DNA of 49,479 nucleotides. Origin: Collinsella sp. Lineage in GTDB: Bacteria; Actinomycetota; Coriobacteriia; Coriobacteriales; Coriobacteriaceae. Below the pieces are notes generated by a model. It worked only from the letters and a program-made list of their open reading frames with translations. It ran no database searches and was not told where the DNA came from. Each line of letters starts with the position of its first letter. The stretch's first letter is position 1. Below, one piece after another: positions 41,261-49,479 of this stretch. The DNA lies in the NCBI GenBank assembly GCA_019414345.1, contig DXMF01000043.1:1-49479 (forward strand), read 5' to 3'. A program made the position numbers and the translations under genes.

Positions 41261-41863
41261 ATGAATCTTTCATCCCAGAAGAGCGCGATCGCACTCTCCG
41301 CGTCCGCGGCCGCGCTGCTCATGCCGGTTTCCGCGTTCGCCGAGGACGGCGCCGCCGGTGCGGACATCCTCATCCCTAAGATGGCGGAGTTCATCCCGGC
41401 GCTTATCGCCTTCCTGATCATCTGGATCGTGCTGGCCAAGGTTGCCCTGCCGGGCATCATGAAAACCATGGAGGAGCGCGGCAAGAAGATCGAGGAGAGC
41501 CTCGACGAGGCCGAGAAGACCAAGCAGGAGGCTATCGCCAAGCGCGCTGAGTCCGACTCGATCGTCACCGACGCCCGTCGTCAGGCTGCCGACATCGTTC
41601 TCGAGGCCCGTAAGGACGCCGAGTCCGAGCGCGCCCGTATCATCGAGGCTGCTCACAAGGAGGCTGAGGAGATCATCGCCAAGGCCCATACGACCGTCGA
41701 GGACGAGCGCAAGTCCATCTACGCCGGTGCCGCGAGCTCCATCGCCGACCTGTCCGTTGCCGTCGCCACCAAGATCGTGGGCGAGGCACTCGAGGACGAT
41801 GCCGAGCAGAAGAAGCTCATCGAGCGCTACATCCAGGAAGCAGGTAGCCTGAATGCCGACTAG
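41261..41863 (+). CDS. atpF: ATP synthase subunit b with signal-peptide-like N terminus
   Basis: 200 aa. The first 28 residues read MNLSSQKSAIALSASAAALL then MPVSAFAED: basic start, hydrophobic core and an AFA-ED cleavage-like site. The real membrane helix follows at about 43-62 (EFIPALIAFLIIWIVLAK), then a long charged coiled coil (70-185), as in normal b subunits. The extra leader would help keep the N terminus outside. The stop overlaps atpH by 11 nt. Confidence 0.92.
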   Translation: MNLSSQKSAIALSASAAALLMPVSAFAEDGAAGADILIPKMAEFIPALIAFLIIWIVLAKVALPGIMKTMEERGKKIEESLDEAEKTKQEAIAKRAESDSIVTDARRQAADIVLEARKDAESERARIIEAAHKEAEEIIAKAHTTVEDERKSIYAGAASSIADLSVAVATKIVGEALEDDAEQKKLIERYIQEAGSLNAD

Positions 41864-42329
41864 CCGCTATCAGGACAAGGTACTCGAGACCTACGCGCGC
41901 TCCCTTCTGGAAGCCGCTAAGGCCGAGAACCATGTGTTCGAGGACCTCGAGATGATCGAGCGCTTGGCTTCTGCCAGCCCCGAGATCATCGCCGTGCTCG
42001 ACACCATGTCCAAGCGCGACCAGCTCGACCTTCTTCCCAAGGTGGCAGCTGCCTTTAAGTATGTTGCCGAGGAAGACGAGGATGTAGTGGGCGTGACCGT
42101 CACCACGGCGATCCCGCTCGACGACGAGCTGCGTCAAACCATCACTAAGAAATGCGAGCAGGACTTCGGCCGCAAGGTATTCCTTATCGAGCAGGTCGAC
42201 CCGTCTATCGTGGGCGGCCTGGTGCTCGAGGCCCGCGGCGAGCGTCGTGACATTTCCGTCAAGACGCAGCTGCGCATCGCGCAGGAGACCCTCGCAAACT
42301 CTGCTAATTCGTACGGAGGTGAAGCCTAA
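41853..42329 (+). CDS. atpH: ATP synthase subunit delta
   Basis: 158 aa, at the short end for the family (about 170-180). N-terminal helical bundle (RYQDKVLETYARSLLEAAKA) and the C-terminal VGGLVLEARGERRDISVKTQ segment that fixes the b dimer to the alpha crown. It overlaps atpF by 11 nt and atpA by one base (TAATG), so translation is coupled. Confidence 0.92.
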   Translation: MPTSRYQDKVLETYARSLLEAAKAENHVFEDLEMIERLASASPEIIAVLDTMSKRDQLDLLPKVAAAFKYVAEEDEDVVGVTVTTAIPLDDELRQTITKKCEQDFGRKVFLIEQVDPSIVGGLVLEARGERRDISVKTQLRIAQETLANSANSYGGEA

Positions 42330-43927
42330 TGTCCGAAACCCTCAATGCCCAGGATATCGCCAAGAAACTGCAGGAGCAGCTCACGAGCCTCTCCGCGACG
42401 GTCGATACGCATGAGGTTTCAACGGTCGACGAGGTAGGCGACGGCATCGCGCGCGTCTCCGGCCTCAAGAGCGCCATGGCAGGCGAGCTTCTGGAGTTCA
42501 AGAGCTCCGATACCGGTGAGACCGTCTTCGGCCTTGCCCAGAACCTTGACCGTGACGAGGTCGGCGCCGTTCTGTTCGGTGCCGTCGACTCCATCAAGGA
42601 AGGCGACGAGTGCCGCACCACTGGCCGCGTTATGGATATCCCCGTGAGCCGTGCCATGCTCGGCCGCGTCGTCAATCCGCTCGGCCAGCCCATCGACGGC
42701 CTGGGCGACATCGTCGCTACGCACCGTCGCCCCATCGAGTTCAAGGCTCCCGGCGTCATCGATCGTACCCCGGTGTGCGAGCCGGTTCAGACCGGTCTGC
42801 TCGCTATCGACTCCATGGTGCCTATTGGCCGCGGTCAGCGTGAGCTCATCATCGGTGACCGTAAGACCGGTAAGACCGCCATCGCCATCGACGCTATCCT
42901 CAACCAGCGCGGCAAGGGCATGGTCTGCATCTATGTCGCCATCGGCCAGAAGGCCTCCACGGTTGCCAACATCCGCGAGACCCTCGCTCAGCACGGTGCG
43001 CTCGACTACACCATCATCGTTTCGGCCACCGCTGCCGATTCCGCCCCTATGCAGTACATCGCGCCTATGGCCGGTGCCGCTATCGGCGAGTTCTTTATGT
43101 ACAACGGCGAGGACGGCAAGCCCGCCAGCGAGACCAACCCCGGCGGCCACGTGCTCGTCATCTACGATGACCTGTCCAAGCAGGCTGTGGCCTACCGTCA
43201 GATGTCGCTGACGCTGCATCGTCCGCCCGGACGCGAGGCCTATCCTGGCGACATCTTCTACCTGCACTCTCGTCTGCTCGAGCGTGCCGTCAAGATGTCC
43301 AAGAAGAACGGTTACGGCTCCATGACGGCACTGCCGATCATCGAGACCCAGGACGGCGACGTCTCGGCCTACATTCCGACCAACGTCATTTCCATTACCG
43401 ATGGTCAGATCTACCTGCAGTCCGAGCTCTTCTTCCAGGGTCAGCGCCCGGCAGTCGACGTGGGTATCTCCGTGTCCCGCGTCGGTGGCGATGCGCAGAC
43501 CAAGGCCATGAAGCAGGTCGCCGGCAACCTCCGTCTGGACCTCGCTTCCTATCAGGAGCTCGCTGGCTTTACGCAGTTCGGCTCCGATCTCGACGAGGCT
43601 ACTCAGAAGCAGCTGACCCACGGTGCTCGCATGACCGAGCTCCTGAAGCAGCCGCGTTACAAGCCGTTTGAGGTTGGCGAGCAGATCGTTACGCTGTTCG
43701 CTGGCAACGAGGGCTTCCTGGATGACCTGGAGATCGCCGACGTGCTGCCTTTCCGTGCCGAGCTCATCGAGTACATGGACAATGGCTTTGGTTCGCTGCT
43801 CGACAAGGTTCGCGCCAAGAAGATCGATGATGACACCAAGGCTGAGCTCTTGCGCGTCATCGGCGACTTCAAGCAGCAGTTCATGGCCAAGCACCATTCG
43901 GATGTTTCTGGATCAGAGGAGAACTAA
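42329..43927 (+). CDS. atpA: ATP synthase subunit alpha
   Basis: 532 aa. Walker A-like GDRKTGKTAIAID, catalytic-interface Arg region, and the signature PAVDVGISVSRVG. Non-catalytic nucleotide-binding subunit of F1. Confidence 0.97.
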   Translation: MSETLNAQDIAKKLQEQLTSLSATVDTHEVSTVDEVGDGIARVSGLKSAMAGELLEFKSSDTGETVFGLAQNLDRDEVGAVLFGAVDSIKEGDECRTTGRVMDIPVSRAMLGRVVNPLGQPIDGLGDIVATHRRPIEFKAPGVIDRTPVCEPVQTGLLAIDSMVPIGRGQRELIIGDRKTGKTAIAIDAILNQRGKGMVCIYVAIGQKASTVANIRETLAQHGALDYTIIVSATAADSAPMQYIAPMAGAAIGEFFMYNGEDGKPASETNPGGHVLVIYDDLSKQAVAYRQMSLTLHRPPGREAYPGDIFYLHSRLLERAVKMSKKNGYGSMTALPIIETQDGDVSAYIPTNVISITDGQIYLQSELFFQGQRPAVDVGISVSRVGGDAQTKAMKQVAGNLRLDLASYQELAGFTQFGSDLDEATQKQLTHGARMTELLKQPRYKPFEVGEQIVTLFAGNEGFLDDLEIADVLPFRAELIEYMDNGFGSLLDKVRAKKIDDDTKAELLRVIGDFKQQFMAKHHSDVSGSEEN

Positions 43928-43932
43928 GCCCC

Positions 43933-44840
43933 ATGGCCAACCTTCGCGACATTAAGAAGCGAATCTCCTCGGTTACCACGACCAAGCAGATCACGCGCAC
44001 GATGGAGATGGTCTCTACGGCCAAGATTCGTCGTGCCCTCGATCGCTCCAAGCAGGCCGAGCCCTATAAGGAGGCGCTGACCGACGTCATGTTGACGGTC
44101 GCCGGCGACGCCTCCTGTTCGGGCACCGATCCCATGCTGCAGAAGCATGAGAGCGTCAAGCATGGCCTGATTGTCGTTATTGCCTCGGACCGCGGCCTTG
44201 CCGGCGGTTTCAATACGACGGTGGAGCGCACGGCCGAAAAGCTCGCCGCTTCTTGGGCGAACGACGGCATCGAATGCGAGATCATCGCGTGCGGGCGTAA
44301 GCCGGCCACGTATTTCCGTGACCGCGCAAACGTTGTCATGCACTTTGAGGGCAACTCCTCTGAGCCCGATTTCAATCAGGCCCGCATGATCTCCTCTCAT
44401 ATCTGCGATGCGTATCGTGCCGGTGAGCTTGACCGTGTCGAGCTTGTCTACCACCACGCCAAGAACCGCGTGGATCAGGAGCTTCGCGTCGAGCATCTGT
44501 TGCCGCTCGACCCCGAGATGATCGCTATGGCCCACGGTCCGCGTAAGAACGAGACCGACGCCCCTAAGCGCATTTCGTCCACGTTCGAGTTCGTGCCCTC
44601 TCCCGAGCATGTTCTCGGCAAGCTTGTGCCGTCTTATATCCTGACGGTCATCTACCAGGCCCTGATCGATTCGGCGGCTGCCGAGCAGGGTGCACGCCGC
44701 AAGGCCATGCACTCCGCGACGGAAAACGCCACCGCGATCATCTCGACCCTTACCCGCACGTATAGTCGCGTGCGCCAGGCTTCGATCACGACCGAGATTA
44801 ACGAGATCGTCGGCGGAGCCTCAGCATTGGAGGAACAGTA

Positions 44841-44841
<1 letters not shown>
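43933..44841 (+). CDS. atpG: ATP synthase subunit gamma
   Basis: 302 aa. N-terminal coiled coil (RDIKKRISSVTTTKQITRTM) and C-terminal TRTYSRVRQASITTEINEIV, the two ends of the central shaft. The stop overlaps atpD by one base. Confidence 0.96.
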
Positions 44842-46295
<1,454 letters not shown>

Positions 46296-46298
46296 GTT

Positions 46299-46691
46299 AT
46301 GCGTATCCGCATCGTGTGCCCCGTGAGCTGCGCCTATGAGGGCGACGCTGCGTTTGTGTCGATTCCGTCCACGGATGGCGAGTTTGGCGTTCTGCCTGCT
46401 CACTCCAGCGAGATCTGCACGATCGACCGCGGTTACGTTCGCGTTTCCGATAAGGCCATGGGCACTGTCGACCACACGTTTGCCGTGGCCGGCGGCTATG
46501 CCCAGGTTGCGGACGATGTAGTGACCGTTCTCGCCGAGCGCGCTTGCGATTTGGCGACCGTCGATGCCGACAAGCTTAAAGCTGATATTCAAGGTTTTGA
46601 AGAGAAGCTGGGTAATTTGTCGGAGGATGATGCACGCCGCGCCTACCTCTATAATGAAATCGCATGGTGTAAGCTCAAGCTTGCCCAATAG
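46299..46691 (+). CDS. atpC: ATP synthase subunit epsilon
   Basis: 130 aa. N-terminal beta sandwich (DGEFGVLPAHSSEICTIDRG) and a C-terminal helical hairpin. Last gene of the operon, 3 bp after atpD, followed by a clear terminator. Confidence 0.93.
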   Translation: MRIRIVCPVSCAYEGDAAFVSIPSTDGEFGVLPAHSSEICTIDRGYVRVSDKAMGTVDHTFAVAGGYAQVADDVVTVLAERACDLATVDADKLKADIQGFEEKLGNLSEDDARRAYLYNEIAWCKLKLAQ

Positions 46692-46727
46692 TCAAACGAT
46701 TTAGCGTTCGACCATTTGCGAACACAT

Positions 46728-46767
46728 CATGCCCGGGATGGCCCAGCCACCCCGGGCATGCTTTTTG
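46728..46767 (+). terminator. Terminator after atpC
   Basis: CATGCCCGGGATGG (46728-46741) pairs with CCACCCCGGGCATG (46747-46760) with one mismatch, followed by CTTTTTG. It lies 37 bp after the atpC stop and 13 bp before the murA TTG, so murA may depend on read-through or an internal promoter. Confidence 0.9.
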
Positions 46768-46779
46768 AAAGGGTAGACC

Positions 46780-48063
46780 TTGGATATTATCCGCGTTGAG
46801 GGTGGCCACGCCATCGGAGGCTCCGTGCCCGTCTCGGGTGCCAAGAACTCCGCGCTCAAACTCATGGCGGCAACGCTTCTGGCGCCGGGCAAGACGACGC
46901 TGCAGAACGTGCCCGATATTTCCGATGTCCACGTGATGGGCAAGGTGCTCAAGGGCATGGGCGCTACGATCGATGTTCTCGACGAGCATACGCTCGAGAT
47001 TGATACCTCTCAGGTCGATTCTTGGGAGGCCCCCTACGAGCTCGTTGCCAAGATGCGTGCTTCTACAGCCGTGATGGGACCCCTGCTGGGCCGTTTCCAT
47101 CGCGCCAAGATCGCCATGCCGGGCGGCTGCAACCTGGGTGCTCGCAAGATCGATATGCACATTCTGGGTCTCGAGGCCCTGGGCGTAGAGTTCGATACCG
47201 CCCACGGCTACATCAACGCTAATGCGCCCCAAGGTCTGCGCGGTACCACCGTCACGCTCGAGTTCGCCAGCGTCGGTGCGACCGAGAACCTCATTATGGC
47301 ATCCGTGCGCGCGCAGGGTACCACGGTTATCGACAATGCCGCCCGCGAGCCCGAGATCGTCGATCTCGCCAACATGCTCAACGAGATGGGCGCCAAGATT
47401 GTCGGCGCGGGTACGCCCGTCGTGACTATCGAAGGCGTGGAAGAGCTCCATCCCGTTACCCATCGCGTGGTGGGCGACCGCATCGAGGCCGGTACCTTTA
47501 TCGTTGCCGGTGCGTTGATGGCCGACGATCGCGGTGTCGATGTCACGGGCTTTTGCCCCATTCACTTGGGCATGGTGCTCAAGAAGATGGAGCTCATGGG
47601 TATCGACTGCGAGCGCGTCGAGGATGGCGTCCATGTAAACCGTGCCGAGCGTATCAAGCCGGTCGACATCCAGACGCTTCCGTTCCCCGGCTTCCCGACG
47701 GACATGCAGGCGCAGATTATGGTGCTCTCCGCTCTCGCCGACGGCAGTTCCGTTATTACCGAGAACATCTTCGAGAATCGCTTTATGTTTGCCTCTGAGC
47801 TGGTGCGCATGGGTGCCGACATTCGTATCGAGAGCCATCATGCCATGATTCATGGCGTCAAGGGCTTCTCGGGTGCACAGGTTACCTCGCCCGATCTGCG
47901 TGGCGGAGCGGCCCTCGTCGTAGCGGGCTTGATCGCCGACGGGACGACCGAGGTTTCGGCCATCCATCACATCAAGCGCGGCTACGAGCAGTTTGTCGAA
48001 AAGCTGCAGGCGCTCGGCGCGCATGTCGAGCATGCTACCGTCCCCGATCCCGTCATCTACTAA
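46780..48063 (+). CDS. murA: UDP-N-acetylglucosamine 1-carboxyvinyltransferase
   Basis: 427 aa from the TTG at 46780, after GAAAGGG. The catalytic Cys is C117 in MPGGCNLGARKIDMHI and the family start VEGGHAIGGSVPVSGAKNSA is present. First committed step of peptidoglycan synthesis, the target of fosfomycin. It is followed 12 bp later by the LCP gene. Confidence 0.96.
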   Translation: MDIIRVEGGHAIGGSVPVSGAKNSALKLMAATLLAPGKTTLQNVPDISDVHVMGKVLKGMGATIDVLDEHTLEIDTSQVDSWEAPYELVAKMRASTAVMGPLLGRFHRAKIAMPGGCNLGARKIDMHILGLEALGVEFDTAHGYINANAPQGLRGTTVTLEFASVGATENLIMASVRAQGTTVIDNAAREPEIVDLANMLNEMGAKIVGAGTPVVTIEGVEELHPVTHRVVGDRIEAGTFIVAGALMADDRGVDVTGFCPIHLGMVLKKMELMGIDCERVEDGVHVNRAERIKPVDIQTLPFPGFPTDMQAQIMVLSALADGSSVITENIFENRFMFASELVRMGADIRIESHHAMIHGVKGFSGAQVTSPDLRGGAALVVAGLIADGTTEVSAIHHIKRGYEQFVEKLQALGAHVEHATVPDPVIY

Positions 48064-48075
48064 TACAGGTTGCCT

Positions 48076-49311
48076 ATGTTTAATAAAAAGCCCCTCGCGG
48101 ATACCACCGCCCGAAGACCCTCAACTGGTGCGCAGGCCAAGATCTACAGTCGCGATAACGTGGCTCGCTATTCCGAGCGCGCTCGTCAACGTCGTCGTAG
48201 CCACACGATTCGTCACGTCGCGCTCATTGTCGTGCTTGGCGTGCTGCTGAGTGCCACTACCGCTGCCGGCCTGTGGTTTGCCACCATTATGGGCAAGCTC
48301 GGCGATTCTAATGTCATTACCGACAATCTGCGTCGGGTTCTGGTTGACACCGATGAGGCAAAGGATCCGTTCTACGTGCTGCTTCTTGGCACCGACGGCC
48401 GTCCGGGCGAGGATACGTATCGTGCCGACTCGATTATCCTGGCACGCATCGACCCCACGCAAAAGCAGGCGACGCTCATTTCCGTTCCGCGCGACACCAA
48501 GGTCGAGTACAAGGGCGAGACCATGAAGATCAACGCCTGCCATACCGTTGGCGGCGCCGAGGCCATGGTCGAGGCGGTCAACGAGCTGTGCGGTGTTCAG
48601 ATTTCCCACTATACCGAGGTCAGCTTCGACGGTATGCAGGCGCTGATTGATTCGGTTGGCGGTATCGACATTAACGCAACCGATGATGTTGACGACCCCG
48701 AGCACCTGGATATTAAGATTACCGCTGGCCAGCAGCATATGGACGGTGCCACCGCCCTTACCTATGCCCGCTGCCGCTACACCTATGCCGACGGCGATTA
48801 CACGCGCATGCGCCACCAGCGTCAGGTGCTTGGCGCCCTTGCCAACCAGATTCTCAATAACTTCGATGCCACGAAGATCTTTGGCCTGGTTAATTCGCTG
48901 TCCGATATGCTCGTAACCGATATGAGCGTTCAGGATATCGTGGCTACGGTCAATGCCATGCGCGGTATGGATGTCGACGGTATCTACTCGGCCAACCTGC
49001 CCTCGTACGCCGACGACAGCACCATGATCGACGGAGTGAGCTACGTCTTTGTCTACGAGGACGAGCTCAAGGAAATGATGGAGCGCGTCGATGCCGGCAA
49101 GGATCCCAAGGGTCCCAACACCATGGGTCTTTCCGACGGTTCCAGCTCTACGATCGGCGACCTGAACAACAACACGTCTGACGACTACGCAAACGGTACC
49201 GCAACCTCATCGGTCAGCTCTGACGATTCCGATGACTCAAGCGATTCAAGCGATTCGGACTACTACGAAGAGCCCACCGGTGACGGCAACGGCTACGAAG
49301 CCAACTACTAG
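48076..49311 (+). CDS. LytR-CpsA-Psr (LCP) family cell-wall polymer ligase
   Basis: 411 aa from the ATG at 48076; a TTG at 48070 overlaps the ribosome site CAGG and is rejected. One membrane helix at about 44-67 (IRHVALIVVLGVLLSATTAA) after a basic stretch, then the LCP domain outside: LLLGTDGR, DTYRADSIILARID and TYARCRYTYADGDYTRMRHQRQ with its conserved Asp/Arg residues. LCP proteins attach wall teichoic-acid-like or capsular polymers to peptidoglycan. The last 55 residues are Ser/Asp-rich and disordered. It is followed at once by the 28-bp palindrome. Confidence 0.9.
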   Translation: MFNKKPLADTTARRPSTGAQAKIYSRDNVARYSERARQRRRSHTIRHVALIVVLGVLLSATTAAGLWFATIMGKLGDSNVITDNLRRVLVDTDEAKDPFYVLLLGTDGRPGEDTYRADSIILARIDPTQKQATLISVPRDTKVEYKGETMKINACHTVGGAEAMVEAVNELCGVQISHYTEVSFDGMQALIDSVGGIDINATDDVDDPEHLDIKITAGQQHMDGATALTYARCRYTYADGDYTRMRHQRQVLGALANQILNNFDATKIFGLVNSLSDMLVTDMSVQDIVATVNAMRGMDVDGIYSANLPSYADDSTMIDGVSYVFVYEDELKEMMERVDAGKDPKGPNTMGLSDGSSSTIGDLNNNTSDDYANGTATSSVSSDDSDDSSDSSDSDYYEEPTGDGNGYEANY

Positions 49312-49312
49312 A

Positions 49313-49340
49313 GTTACGCGGTTTTACCAAACCGCGTAAC
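49313..49340. repeat. 28-bp palindrome after the LCP gene
   Basis: GTTACGCGGTTT (49313-49324), TACC, AAACCGCGTAAC (49329-49340), identical to 33763-33790 and also placed at a stop codon. Confidence 0.9.
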
Positions 49341-49355
49341 CAGTTGACGCTGCAA

Positions 49356-49450
49356 ACCCGCCAGAGCGGCAATCTGCCTTTCAACTTCGGCGGCATGACC
49401 AGAAGGTCAATGCCACCTCGTTTCAAGGCACCTTGCTCGCTCTGGCGGGT
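49356..49450. repeat. Nested hairpin element, copy C (diverged)
   Basis: Outer arms ACCCGCCAGAGCG (49356-49368) and CGCTCTGGCGGGT (49438-49450), perfectly paired but with different flanks from copies A and B. The inner part keeps GGCATGACCAGAAGGTC but its right arm is degenerate and no T-run follows. It ends near the window edge. Confidence 0.75.
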
Positions 49451-49479
49451 CTTCGCTCATATGACCCAATCCGCTGTCA

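Overview
The window is GC-rich, gene-dense bacterial chromosome. Gene content, short 5' gaps with AAAGGA/GGAG ribosome sites, GTG/TTG starts and the order atpI-like/B/E/F/H/A/G/D/C then murA suggest a gut actinobacterium of the Coriobacteriia, probably Collinsella or a close relative (inference from gene content, not from a database match). I support 41 protein genes, one truncated gene, one coding remnant and no rRNA or tRNA genes.

Layout. 1-3.6 kb: a 23S rRNA methyltransferase (RlmKL type, minus) and a HAD phosphatase, which converges on a DeoR regulator across a 17-bp-stem terminator. 4.4-8.8 kb: an ascorbate-type PTS (IIA, IIB, IIC) between two near-duplicate transaldolase/fructose-6-phosphate-aldolase genes, with the divergent DeoR gene as likely controller. 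8.8-9.6 kb: a gene-poor scar with a long hairpin, the C-terminal remnant of a variable-type protein, a truncated Avd-like four-helix-bundle gene and a 169-bp inverted-repeat element; I read it as a possible dead diversity-generating retroelement. 9.6-16.4 kb: tex, then a Gfo/Idh oxidoreductase, an OFA-type MFS carrier and an SDR on the minus strand, divergent from a LysR gene. 16.4-21 kb: a MarR gene and two half-size ABC exporters with 8-nt overlaps, probably a heterodimeric efflux pump. 21-26 kb: a pyridoxal/pyridoxamine kinase, a TIGR04076 protein, a DUF4143 AAA ATPase, a low-molecular-weight phosphatase and an MFS carrier. 26-32.5 kb: an acidic one-pass membrane protein, an aldose-1-epimerase, a three-gene polar amino-acid ABC importer and an M20 peptidase. 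32.7-39.5 kb: prfA, prmC, hicA/hicB, tsaC, glpK, upp. 39.8-49.3 kb: the ATP synthase operon, murA and an LCP cell-wall ligase.

The most unusual content is non-coding. Several families of palindromic elements sit against stop codons: five copies of a GACAAAGGG/CCCTTTGTC hairpin with compensating arm changes; three copies of a ~100-130 bp nested element whose apical segment is reverse-complemented between two copies; a 28-bp palindrome found identically after prfA and the LCP gene; and GGGACGTTC elements. A triple CATTTCAT repeat with exact 33-bp spacing lies upstream of the DUF4143 ATPase. Coding oddities are the loss of the NPPY motif in the RlmL half of RlmKL, a ~120-residue insertion in PrmC, and a signal-peptide-like N terminus on the ATP synthase b subunit.
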